Source: Rhodoblastus sp963727035
Lineage (GTDB): Bacteria > Pseudomonadota > Alphaproteobacteria > Rhizobiales > Beijerinckiaceae
Direction of reading: 5' to 3'
DNA: 64,000 bases
Assembly: GCA_963727035.1 (NCBI GenBank)
Contig: CAVSEY010000011.1
Coordinates: 47,750 to 111,749, forward strand
The position numbers were made by a program, and so were the translations under genes. Below the pieces are notes generated by a model. It saw only the letters and a list, made by a program, of their open reading frames with translations, was not told the DNA's origin and ran no database searches. Positions 26,397 through 34,466 of the stretch are shown one piece after another; position 1 is the stretch's first letter; every line of letters begins with the position of its first letter.

Positions 26397-29057
26397 TCAG
26401 ACGTGGCGCGGATCTGGTTTTTCCGGGTCGAGGCGATAGAGGTCGATGGCCTCGGCGACTTTCCTGGTCGGGATGAGTTGGGATTCCGCCATCGCCTTGA
26501 GCGCCGCGACCGCGACATATTGGCGGTCCACCTCGAAGAAGGCGCGCAGCTTGCGGCGATAATCCGAGCGCCCGAAGCCGTCCGTGCCCAGCACCTTGTA
26601 GCGGGTCGGGACATGGCCCCTGATCTGTTCGGCGAAAGCGCGGATATAATCGGTGGTCGCCACGACCGGGCTGTCGCCGCGCTGCTGCAACATCCTCGTG
26701 ACGTAAGGAACGCGCGGCTCCTCCATCGGATGCAGCATGTTCCAGCGCTCGCAGGAATCGGCCTCGCGCTTCAATTCGGTAAAACTCGTCACCGCGAAAA
26801 TATCGGCGTGGATGCCGAAATCGCGCTCCAGCAGCACCGCGCCGGCGATGGCCTCGCGCAGAATCGCGCCGGAGCCGAGCAGGGTCACTTTCTTCTCCTT
26901 CGGCGTGCCGTCCGGCGCCGCCTTGAGCAGGTACATGCCCTTGACGATGCCTTCTTCCGCGCCTTCCGGCATGGCGGGATGTTCGTAATTCTCGTTGAGC
27001 AGCGTCAGGTAGAAGTAGACATCCTCGCCCTGGCCATACATGCGCTCCAGCCCGTGCTGGACGATGACCGCGACTTCGTAAGAAAAAGTCGCGTCATAGG
27101 AGACGCAATTGGGGATGGTCGCCGACAGGATATGGCTGTGGCCGTCCTCGTGCTGCAAACCCTCGCCGTTGAGCGTGGTGCGCCCGGACGTGCCCCCAAG
27201 CAGGAAGCCTCTCGCGCGCAGATCGCCGGCCGCCCAGGCGAGGTCGTGGACGCGCTGGAACCCGAACATCGAATAATAGATGTAGAACGGGATCATCGGC
27301 GTATTGGAATGGGAATAGGAGGTCGCCGCCGCGATCCAGCTCGCCATGGCGCCGGCCTCGTTGATGCCTTCCTGGAGCATCTGGCCGGAGCGGTCCTCCT
27401 TGTAATAGGACAGCTGGTCGGCGTCCTGCGGCCGGTACAGCTGCCCGACCTGCGAGAAAATGCCATATTGGCGGAACATGCCCTCCATGCCGAAGGTGCG
27501 ACTCTCGTCCGGCACGATCGGCACGATGCGCTTGCCGATATTCTTGTCGCGCAGCAGCGTGTTCAGCACGCGCACGAAAGCCATGGTGGTGGAGATTTCG
27601 CGGCCGTCGGTCGATTTGAGCTGCGCCTCGAAGGCCGACAGCGGCGGGATGATGAGCGGCTCGCTCTGGCGCCGGCGCGCCGGCAGATAGCCGCCGAGCG
27701 CCTCCCGCCGCGCCCGCAGATAATTCAACTCCGGCGACCCTTCGGGGAATTTGATGAAGGGCAGATGCTCGATTTCGTCGTCGGAAACCGGAATGTTGAA
27801 GCGGTCGCGGAACTGCCTCAAGGCGTCGAGGCTCATTTTCTTGGCCTGGTGGGCCATCATCTGCGCCTCGCCCGCCGAGCCCATGCCATAGCCCTTGACG
27901 GTCTTGGCGAGGATCACCGTCGGCTGGCCCTTGTGCTCGACCGCCGCTCGATAGGCCGCGTAGATCTTCTTGGAATCGTGGCCGCCGCGCGTGAGGCGCC
28001 AGATTTTCTCGTCCGACCAGTCCTTGACCATTTCGGCGGTCTCGGGATAGCGCCCGAAGAATTTCTCGCGGATATAGGCGCCGCTCTTCGACTTGAAATC
28101 CTGATATTCGCCGTCGACGCATTCTTCCATCAGCTGGCGCAGCCGGCCCGAATAATCCCGCACGAGCAATTCGTCCCAGGCCGTGCCCCAGACAACCTTG
28201 ATCACGTTCCAGCCGGCGCCGCGAAAATCGGCCTCCAGCTCCTGGATGATCTTGCCATTGCCGCGCACCGGGCCATCGAGGCGCTGGAGGTTGCAATTGA
28301 TGACGAAGACCAGATTGTCGAGTTTCTCGCGGCCGGCGAGCGAAATGGCGCCGAGCGATTCCGGCTCGTCCATTTCGCCGTCGCCCATGAAGGCCCAGAC
28401 TTTGCGCTCGGCCGTGTCGATCAGGCCGCGCCCTTCGAGATAGCGCATGAAACGGGCCTGATAGATCGCCATCAGCGGCCCGAGGCCCATCGAGACGGTC
28501 GGGAATTGCCAGAAATCCGGCATCAGCCACGGATGCGGATAGGAAGACAGGCCCTTGCCATCCACCTCCTGGCGGAAATTGAGCATCTGCTCTTCCGAGA
28601 TGCGCCCCTCGAGAAAGGCGCGGGCGTAAATGCCGGGCGAGGAATGGCCCTGGATGAAGATCAGATCGCCGGCGTGATGCGCGTCGGGCGCGCGCCAGAA
28701 ATGCATGAAGCCGACATCGTAGAGCGTCGCGGCGGACTGGAAGCTGGCGATATGGCCGCCAAGCTCGGAAGAAGCCTTGTTGGCCTTGAGCACCAGCATG
28801 GCGGCGTTCCAGCGGATCGCGGCGCGGATTTTCGTTTCGATCTCGCGCAGGCCGGGATGGGCCGGCTGCTGCTCCGGGGGAATGGTGTTGATATAGGCGG
28901 TGTTCCAGGCGAACGGCAGTTTCGCGCCATTCTTGCGCGCTTCCGCCACCACGTCGCTCAAAAGGCCGTCCACCCGCGCGACGCCTTCGAATTCCTGGAC
29001 GGAATTCAACGCTTCAAGCCATTCCCGCGTCTCGGCGGAGAGATCCGATTCTTCCAT
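26397..29057 (-). CDS. aceE: Pyruvate dehydrogenase E1, homodimeric type
   Basis: Thiamine-diphosphate enzyme that decarboxylates pyruvate and acetylates lipoyl-E2. At 886 residues it is the single-chain homodimeric E1 typical of gammaproteobacteria. Visible landmarks are the N-terminal E2-contact region, HSSPGIYARAFLEGRI, the ThDP/Mg motif GDGEMDEPES (near residue 225) with NCNLQRLDGPVRGNGK, and KTVKGYGMGSAGEAQM. GGGAG lies a few bases before the ATG at 29057. It follows lutC after only 48 bases on the same strand, tying it to lactate oxidation. Most alphaproteobacteria use the heterotetrameric pdhA/pdhB E1 instead. Confidence 0.96.
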   Translation of the reverse strand: MEESDLSAETREWLEALNSVQEFEGVARVDGLLSDVVAEARKNGAKLPFAWNTAYINTIPPEQQPAHPGLREIETKIRAAIRWNAAMLVLKANKASSELGGHIASFQSAATLYDVGFMHFWRAPDAHHAGDLIFIQGHSSPGIYARAFLEGRISEEQMLNFRQEVDGKGLSSYPHPWLMPDFWQFPTVSMGLGPLMAIYQARFMRYLEGRGLIDTAERKVWAFMGDGEMDEPESLGAISLAGREKLDNLVFVINCNLQRLDGPVRGNGKIIQELEADFRGAGWNVIKVVWGTAWDELLVRDYSGRLRQLMEECVDGEYQDFKSKSGAYIREKFFGRYPETAEMVKDWSDEKIWRLTRGGHDSKKIYAAYRAAVEHKGQPTVILAKTVKGYGMGSAGEAQMMAHQAKKMSLDALRQFRDRFNIPVSDDEIEHLPFIKFPEGSPELNYLRARREALGGYLPARRRQSEPLIIPPLSAFEAQLKSTDGREISTTMAFVRVLNTLLRDKNIGKRIVPIVPDESRTFGMEGMFRQYGIFSQVGQLYRPQDADQLSYYKEDRSGQMLQEGINEAGAMASWIAAATSYSHSNTPMIPFYIYYSMFGFQRVHDLAWAAGDLRARGFLLGGTSGRTTLNGEGLQHEDGHSHILSATIPNCVSYDATFSYEVAVIVQHGLERMYGQGEDVYFYLTLLNENYEHPAMPEGAEEGIVKGMYLLKAAPDGTPKEKKVTLLGSGAILREAIAGAVLLERDFGIHADIFAVTSFTELKREADSCERWNMLHPMEEPRVPYVTRMLQQRGDSPVVATTDYIRAFAEQIRGHVPTRYKVLGTDGFGRSDYRRKLRAFFEVDRQYVAVAALKAMAESQLIPTRKVAEAIDLYRLDPEKPDPRHV

Positions 29058-29105
29058 CCCTGACTCCCTTGCGGCGGCGTTGCGCCGCCGACTCGATATA
29101 CGCCT

Positions 29106-29765
29106 TTAGTCGAATATAACAATATGCAGCCTGCCGGGTCCATGCGCGCCGAGCGCAAGGACGCCTTCGATATCGGTGGTGCCGCTCGCGCCGGTGACCA
29201 GGCTGGCATTGCGCGGAACGGCAAGGCCGCGCGCCAAAGCGGCATAATCCTCAAGGCGCGCCAGCAGACTTTTGGCGTCGAGCGCGACAAGATGATGAAG
29301 GGGGAGAAATTCATAGAGCGTCGGCGCTTCCGCGCCGGAATGAAAGACCAGCGACCCGGTCTCGGCGACGCCGCACAGCGCGATTCCGACCGCGAGGGCG
29401 CTGTCCGGGCGCAAGGGCGCGCCGGGGCGAAGATCGCCCCAGGCGAGGTCTTGCAGGCGCGGATCGGGCTGGAGGGAAAAATCCGGCGCGAGCCCGTTGG
29501 CCGCGACATAGCGCGCCACGGCCGCGGGAAGGTCGGCGAGTGTGGCGACGCGCTCGACGCTCGCGCCGACTTTTTCGCCGCTCGCCCGCGCCGTGAACAA
29601 AGCCGCGAGGTCGTCCGTTTCCGGCGCCGGCAGGGTCTTTTTCATCGCCTCGGAACAGGCCTGGGCCTCGGCCGCGATTTCGGCCGGCGTCGCCCATGCG
29701 GGTCGCGCCTTGCGGATCGCGGCGAAAATGGCTTCGCGTGCGGACAAGGATTTGCGCGCGTTCAT
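29106..29765 (-). CDS. lutC: Lactate utilisation protein LutC (LUD domain)
   Basis: Third subunit of the LutABC iron-sulfur L-lactate oxidase. The 219-residue protein is a LUD (DUF162) domain with the family ending ETGSLVFHSG and SLVTGASGTTDIEGVLALGAHGPGRLHIV (interrupted by other residues). ATG 29765 overlaps the lutB stop at 29762 (ATGA), so it is coupled to lutB. A longer in-frame extension upstream is shadow coding of lutB. Subunit role is inferred from the Bacillus/Shewanella systems. Confidence 0.92.
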   Translation of the reverse strand: MNARKSLSAREAIFAAIRKARPAWATPAEIAAEAQACSEAMKKTLPAPETDDLAALFTARASGEKVGASVERVATLADLPAAVARYVAANGLAPDFSLQPDPRLQDLAWGDLRPGAPLRPDSALAVGIALCGVAETGSLVFHSGAEAPTLYEFLPLHHLVALDAKSLLARLEDYAALARGLAVPRNASLVTGASGTTDIEGVLALGAHGPGRLHIVIFD

Positions 29766-31165
29766 CCGGCCGAGCCTTTGCGGATCGAGGTCAAAAAACT
29801 TTGCCGGGGCGGCTTGGGGAAATCGCGCGTCGCCGTCCAGCCCGAACCAAGCGGCAGCGACGAAATCCACCCCTCCCTGGCCAACAGCCGCAGGGCGGGC
29901 AAAGCGACAGACTGCGCCATCCGGTAGAGCCAGGGCCGCGCGGCGAAAAAGGCCCAGATCCTGATCGCGAGGCTGGCGGTCTTCGGCTCGTAGCCGGCGC
30001 TGAAACTGCGGGCGCGCCAATGGCGCAGCAGAATGGGCAGGGGAATGTCCACCGGGCAGACCTGTTGGCACTGGCCGTTGAGAGTGCAGGCGGCGGGCAG
30101 GTCGCGGCTTTGCTTCAGGCCGTCGAAAACGGGGGTGAGGACCGAGCCCATCGGGCCGGGATAGGCGCCGCCATAGGCATGGCCGCCGATGGCGCGATAG
30201 ACGACGCAATGGTTGAGGCAGGCGCCGCAGCGCAGGCAGCGCAGCATGTCCGGCATTTCGCGGAGCATTTGGGTGCGGCCGTGATCGACCAGCACGATAT
30301 GGAATTCTTCCGGCCCGTCGCGGTCGCCCGGGCGCTTCGGGCCGCAATGGAAGGTGGTGTATTGGGTCAGGTCGGCGCCAGTCGCCGAGCGCACCAGCAG
30401 GCGGGTCAGTTGCAGCGCATGTTCGGTGCTGGCGACGATTTTCTCGATCCCCGCGGTCACGATATGGACGCGCGGCGGCGTGGTGGTCAGCTCGGCGTTG
30501 CCCTCATTGGTGATGGTGCAGATCGCGCCAGTCTCGGCGACAAGAAAATTGGCGCCGGATATGCCGACTTGCGCCGCGAAAAAATCGGCCCGCAATTCCT
30601 TGCGCGCGGAAGAAACCATGCTCTCCACGTCATGGCCTGCCGGCTTTTCGTGGTGATATTGGTCAAATAATTTGGCCACGTCTTCGCGGGTGCGATGGGC
30701 GGCGGGCCAGATGATATGGGAGGGCGTCTCGCCGGCAAGCTGGATGATATGTTCGGCGAGATCGGTCTCGACCCGGCGCAGGCCGGCCTCGGCCAGAGCA
30801 TGGGGCAGGCCGATCTCCTCGCCGAGCATGCTTTTCGAGCGCGTCACGACTTTCGCGCCCGCCACCTTGCACAGGTCCACCACGATCCGGCTGGCCTCGA
30901 CGGCGTCGCGCGCCCAATGCACCTGCGCGCCGGAGGCGCGGGCGTTGTGCTCGAACACGTCCAGATAATAATCCATGTGCCGGATCGCATGGTCCTTGAT
31001 CGCGGCGGCCGCCGCGCGGGCCGCCTCGAATTCCGGCCAGGCGGCGACGGCGGAAGCGCGCTTCCGCCGGGCGTTGCCGGTGGTGCGCTCGATCGCGATC
31101 TTGAGCTGCGGGTCGTGCAGCGCCTTTTCGACGCGGTCGTGGAAAGGTTGTCCTGGCGCGGTCAT
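29762..31165 (-). CDS. lutB: Lactate utilisation iron-sulfur protein LutB
   Basis: Iron-sulfur subunit of the LutABC complex. The 467-residue protein has a long LUD domain (about residues 60-300) and two 4Fe-4S motifs: CLRCGACLNHCVVY near residue 318 and CTLNGQCQQVCPVDIP near residue 365, followed by a C-terminal DUF3390-like segment. The ATG at 31165 overlaps the lutA stop (TGATG); a GTG three bases upstream is possible. A palindrome closely resembling the upstream LldR operator lies inside the gene at 30660-30678. Confidence 0.94.
   Translation of the reverse strand: MTAPGQPFHDRVEKALHDPQLKIAIERTTGNARRKRASAVAAWPEFEAARAAAAAIKDHAIRHMDYYLDVFEHNARASGAQVHWARDAVEASRIVVDLCKVAGAKVVTRSKSMLGEEIGLPHALAEAGLRRVETDLAEHIIQLAGETPSHIIWPAAHRTREDVAKLFDQYHHEKPAGHDVESMVSSARKELRADFFAAQVGISGANFLVAETGAICTITNEGNAELTTTPPRVHIVTAGIEKIVASTEHALQLTRLLVRSATGADLTQYTTFHCGPKRPGDRDGPEEFHIVLVDHGRTQMLREMPDMLRCLRCGACLNHCVVYRAIGGHAYGGAYPGPMGSVLTPVFDGLKQSRDLPAACTLNGQCQQVCPVDIPLPILLRHWRARSFSAGYEPKTASLAIRIWAFFAARPWLYRMAQSVALPALRLLAREGWISSLPLGSGWTATRDFPKPPRQSFLTSIRKGSAG
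30660..30678. promoter_or_regulatory. Operator-like palindrome inside lutB
   Basis: A 19-base near-perfect palindrome, TGGTCAAAT-A-ATTTGGCCA, differing from the lut operator at 31991-32009 only at the centre and one arm position. It lies 1.3 kb downstream of that operator. A second, intragenic LldR binding site (looping or roadblock) is possible; chance in coding sequence is the alternative. Confidence 0.4.
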
Positions 31166-31941
31166 CACCTGTCCTCGCCGATGGCGTGGCCGGCCATGCC
31201 GGCCAGGATTTCCGCCGCGTGGAAGACGCGGGTTTTCGCGCCCTCGCGGCGCAACTTGCCGGCCATGTTCAGAAGGCAGCCGAGATCGCCGCCGAGCAGG
31301 AGGTCGGCGCCCGAGGCCTCGACATTGTGCGCCTTGTCGCCAACGATGGCGGCGGAAATATCCGAATATTTGACGGAAAACGTACCGCCGAAGCCGCAGC
31401 AGGTCTCCTCGCCTTCGAGCGGGCGCAACTCCAGCCCCTCGACCGCGCCAAGCAGGGCGCGCGGCTGGCCCTTGACGCCAAGCTCGCGCAGGCCGGCGCA
31501 GGAATCGTGATAGGCCGCGCTGGCCCTGCAGGCGACGTTTTGCGGACGGAAGCCGCGCAGATCGACGAGAAAACTCAACAGTTCATGGGTCTTGGCGGCA
31601 AGTTTTTCGGCGCGCTCCCGCCAGACCGGATCGTCGGCGAAAAGTTGCGGGTAATGGGCCTTGATCATGCCGGCGCAGGAACCGGACGGCGCGACGAGAT
31701 AATCGAACGGTTCGAACGTCTCGATCACCCCTTTGGCGATGGGCTTTGTCGCCTCGTCGGCGCCGCTGTTATAGGCGGGCTGGCCGCAGCAGGTCTGGGC
31801 GAGCGGGATTTCGACATCGCAGCCGGCGGCCTGAAGCAGCGCCACAGCGGCATAGCCGACATTGGGCCGGATGGAATCGACGAGACAGGTGACGAAAAGG
31901 CCGACGCGCGGCTTTTCCGGGGCATTCCCTTGTTCCGGCAT
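31165..31941 (-). CDS. lutA: Lactate utilisation protein LutA (CCG domains)
   Basis: Heterodisulfide-reductase-like subunit of the LutABC lactate oxidase. The 258-residue protein has two cysteine-rich CCG domains: VTCLVD...TCCGQPAYNSG in the N-terminal half and AYHDSCAGLRELG...TCCGFGGTFSVKYSDIS in the C-terminal half, which ligate an unusual Fe-S cluster. ATG 31941 is chosen because AGAGGG lies 4 bases upstream; an extension to 32010 would run into the operator region. First structural gene after lldR. Confidence 0.93.
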   Translation of the reverse strand: MPEQGNAPEKPRVGLFVTCLVDSIRPNVGYAAVALLQAAGCDVEIPLAQTCCGQPAYNSGADEATKPIAKGVIETFEPFDYLVAPSGSCAGMIKAHYPQLFADDPVWRERAEKLAAKTHELLSFLVDLRGFRPQNVACRASAAYHDSCAGLRELGVKGQPRALLGAVEGLELRPLEGEETCCGFGGTFSVKYSDISAAIVGDKAHNVEASGADLLLGGDLGCLLNMAGKLRREGAKTRVFHAAEILAGMAGHAIGEDR

Positions 31942-31967
31942 GGGTCCCTCTCGACCGAACGATTCCA

Positions 31968-31997
31968 AACCTACTGCGAAACCGCAATGTTGGTCAA
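31968..31997 (-). promoter_or_regulatory. Promoter of the lut-ace genes
   Basis: On the minus strand TTGACC (31997-31992), an 18-base spacer and TAGGTT (31973-31968), 27 bases before the lutA ATG. The -35 hexamer is part of the palindromic operator, so a bound repressor would exclude RNA polymerase. Confidence 0.5.
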
Positions 31998-32009
31998 ATG
32001 ATTTGACCA
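31991..32009. promoter_or_regulatory. LldR/FadR-type operator upstream of lutA
   Basis: A perfect 19-base palindrome, TGGTCAAAT-G-ATTTGACCA, in the short gap between the lldR stop and lutA. It contains the TGGTC...GACCA half-sites expected for GntR/FadR-subfamily regulators, and the gene for such a regulator is adjacent. Confidence 0.75.
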
Positions 32010-32013
32010 CGCG

Positions 32014-32784
32014 TCATGGATGGGTGCGCGCCAGCAGTTCGGAGCGCCCCATGCGGCGCAGCGCCCGCGCCACCCGCGTCTCTTCTTCGCGCATTTCTTT
32101 CAGCGCCCGGGCGATGCCCTTGATATGGGCGGTCGCTGCGGCCGCCGCGGCTTCCGGGTTGCGGGCGAGAATGGCCTCCGCGATGGCGAAATGCTGTTCG
32201 AGCAGCACGTCGCGCGAGCCCGATTTGGCATAGAGTTCGCGGCGGTTGTAGAAGGCGTCGCTGCGCAGCATGTCATAGAGCGCGCGCATGATGTGCAGCA
32301 GCACCAGATTATGCGCGGCCTCGTAGATCAGCATGTGCACTTCGGCGTCGGTCTCGGCCTCGGCCGCCAGATTGTCGGAATCATGGGCCGCGCGCAGCTT
32401 GACGAGGCAGCGGGAAATGGCGTCGCGCTCGACGTCGGTGGCCCTGGTTGCGGCAAGGCGCGCGGCTTCGCCCTCGATCAGGCAGCGATATTCGAGATAA
32501 TCCTCCAGCGCCTGATCGCTGGACTGGAACAGCGAGGTCAGCGGGTCGGTCATCGGCGCCAGGAAACGGCTGACGAAATTGCCCGCCTTGCTGGTCTCGA
32601 TCAGGCCCCGCGCCTGCATCCGGTCCAGCGCCTCCCGCAAGGAGGGACGGGAAACGTCGAGCTTGGCGGCAAGTTCGCGCTCTGGCGCGAGCTTTTCGCC
32701 GGGCCGCAACGCGCCTTCGAGAATCAGCTGTTCGAGGCGGCCGGCGAGGGCGTCGGCGAGTTTGGGCGTCCGCAGCGGGTCCAT
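32014..32784 (-). CDS. GntR-family (FadR subfamily) regulator, LldR/LutR-like
   Basis: DNA-binding repressor, probably lactate-responsive. The 256-residue protein has an N-terminal winged helix (residues 8-75; LAPERELAAKLDVSRPSLRE is the recognition region) and a C-terminal FCD ligand-binding domain with metal-ligand-like acidic and histidine residues (MLIYEAAHN, QHFAIAEAIL). It is immediately upstream of lutABC on the same strand. Matching palindromes occur before lutA and before its own gene, implying control of the lut genes and autoregulation. The ligand is inferred from context. Confidence 0.85.
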   Translation of the reverse strand: MDPLRTPKLADALAGRLEQLILEGALRPGEKLAPERELAAKLDVSRPSLREALDRMQARGLIETSKAGNFVSRFLAPMTDPLTSLFQSSDQALEDYLEYRCLIEGEAARLAATRATDVERDAISRCLVKLRAAHDSDNLAAEAETDAEVHMLIYEAAHNLVLLHIMRALYDMLRSDAFYNRRELYAKSGSRDVLLEQHFAIAEAILARNPEAAAAAATAHIKGIARALKEMREEETRVARALRRMGRSELLARTHP

Positions 32785-32839
32785 CGAAAATCCTGTCTGC
32801 CGGCGTCCGGCCGGGCGCAGGGGAGCTTCTCTTTTTCCA

Positions 32840-32858
32840 AGGTAAAATGATTACACCA
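32840..32858. promoter_or_regulatory. Second operator-like site upstream of lldR
   Basis: AGGTAAAATGATTACACCA keeps the GGT...AAATGATT...ACC frame of the lutA operator at the same spacing, about 55 bases before the lldR start and in the presumed promoter. It suggests weaker autoregulatory binding. Confidence 0.45.
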
Positions 32859-32888
32859 CAAAAAAGGTCAGTCAGCCAGACGGAAAAC

Positions 32889-34442
32889 TTAAACCTTGTT
32901 GTCGATCGCCGCCCGGACGATCGACAGCGCGCGGGCCGCGAGGTCGGGCGCCGAGGCGTCAAGCTGGATCCAGTCGATCCGTCCGGCGCCGCGCTGCAAC
33001 TGGCTTTCGAGCACGTCGAGGTCGGCGTCGGAAACGCCGTGGACCCTTTCGCGCACGCGCCGGCGCAGTTCGTCGGCCGGCGCCTCCAGCCACAGGCCGA
33101 CGAAGGGCGCCCCGCAATCATGCGCCAGCTTGGCGACGGCGGCGCGCTCCTCCTCGGTGGAATAGACGGCGTCGAGCACCACGGAATGGCGCTGGGCGTA
33201 GGCGTCCATCGCGCGCGACAGCAGGCGCAGATAGACCGCCGTGGTGATGTTGAATTCATAGGCCGAGGCCGGCAGGCGGTCGGTCGGCGCAATCTTGTGC
33301 ATGGCCTTGCGGGTGCGGTCGGAATTGAGCGTCCGCGCGCCGGGCGGCGCCCCGATGTCGCCGGCGATCGCCGCCGTCAGGGTCGATTTGCCGGTGCCGC
33401 TGAAGCCGCCGACGGCGACCATGGCGTTGGGGCGCGGCGTCAGCAACTCCTCGGCGAGGGCGAAATAGGCGCGGGCCTCGCGCTCCAGGGCGGCGTCCGC
33501 CGGCGCCTCGCCGGAATGGGCCTGCGAGGCCGCGATATGAGCGCGGATCGCGGCGCGCAGGGCCATGAAAAAGGGCAGGGCCGAATAGCCGTCGCGGATC
33601 TTGGCCGGCATGTCCGGCACGGTGCGCGACAGGGCGCTGACATAGCGGTTGAACAGCAGGTTGGCGAGGGCGCGCCGCCCGACGAGCCACAGGTCCATCA
33701 AGGTGAAGGCGACGTCGTAGAGCACGTCGATCCGCGCCAGTTTCTGGTCGAATTCGATACAGTCGAACAGCGTCGGCCGTCCCTCGAACCAGCAGATGTT
33801 GCGAAGATAAAGATCGCCGTGGCAAAGGCGGACGAAGCCGGCGCGGGCGCGGTCGTCGATCAGCTGCGCCAGCGCCTTCAATTCCCGGCGAAAGGCGGCG
33901 TTGAGCCGGCTGCGCTCGGCCTCGGTGAAGACCCCGCAATGCGCGAAGGAATCCTCGTTGAGGTCGAGAAGATGGGCGAAGGCGCCTGAACCGCTTTCCT
34001 CAACGAAACGCTGGGCGCGGGTGTGAAAATCGGCGACGGCGACGGCGAGCGCCTCGATATGGGCGGACGTGAGCCGGTCCTCGCGGGCCATGACGTCGAA
34101 AAGGCTCGATTCCTCGAAGCGGCGCATCACGACGATGCAGTCTACCAGCGGCCCCGGACCATCGAAAGCGAGCCCGCCTGGCTCGCGGGTGATTCGCCGC
34201 ACGCCGAGATAAAGCTCCGGCGCGGCGCGCGAATTCAGCGCCAGTTCGGCGCGGCAGGCTTTTTCGCGGAACGACGGCCTGGAGAAATCGAGATAGGGAA
34301 AGACGATGGCGCGCTTGAGCTTGAAGACGAGGCCGCCGGAGAGAAACAGCAGCGAGACATGGGTGGACTTGGTCTCGACCGGCGCGCCGGTCTCTCGCGA
34401 CAGGGCTTGGGCGACAAAGGCGGCGACGGCGGATTGATCCAT
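32889..34442 (-). CDS. Fused aminoglycoside-phosphotransferase-like / P-loop kinase protein
   Basis: Two-domain cytoplasmic protein of 517 residues. Residues about 30-320 form an APH-like kinase fold with the Brenner-type catalytic stretch LCHGDLYLRNICW and later DCIEFDQKL. Residues about 340-510 are an AAA/zeta-toxin-like P-loop kinase with Walker A GGFSGTGKST. This fusion (COG0645/COG2187 type) is common in proteobacteria; the substrate is unknown. ATG 34442 is chosen; a TTG nine bases upstream is possible. It precedes lldR on the same strand with a 104-base gap containing the lldR operator. Confidence 0.85.
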   Translation of the reverse strand: MDQSAVAAFVAQALSRETGAPVETKSTHVSLLFLSGGLVFKLKRAIVFPYLDFSRPSFREKACRAELALNSRAAPELYLGVRRITREPGGLAFDGPGPLVDCIVVMRRFEESSLFDVMAREDRLTSAHIEALAVAVADFHTRAQRFVEESGSGAFAHLLDLNEDSFAHCGVFTEAERSRLNAAFRRELKALAQLIDDRARAGFVRLCHGDLYLRNICWFEGRPTLFDCIEFDQKLARIDVLYDVAFTLMDLWLVGRRALANLLFNRYVSALSRTVPDMPAKIRDGYSALPFFMALRAAIRAHIAASQAHSGEAPADAALEREARAYFALAEELLTPRPNAMVAVGGFSGTGKSTLTAAIAGDIGAPPGARTLNSDRTRKAMHKIAPTDRLPASAYEFNITTAVYLRLLSRAMDAYAQRHSVVLDAVYSTEEERAAVAKLAHDCGAPFVGLWLEAPADELRRRVRERVHGVSDADLDVLESQLQRGAGRIDWIQLDASAPDLAARALSIVRAAIDNKV

Positions 34443-34466
34443 GGCTTCCAAGTCAGGGTTTGCAGG

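Noticed and set aside
26370..29063. An 897-codon open frame antisense to aceE
   Set aside because: It mirrors aceE exactly, lacks any recognisable family and reflects GC-rich third-position bias; aceE has full motif support.
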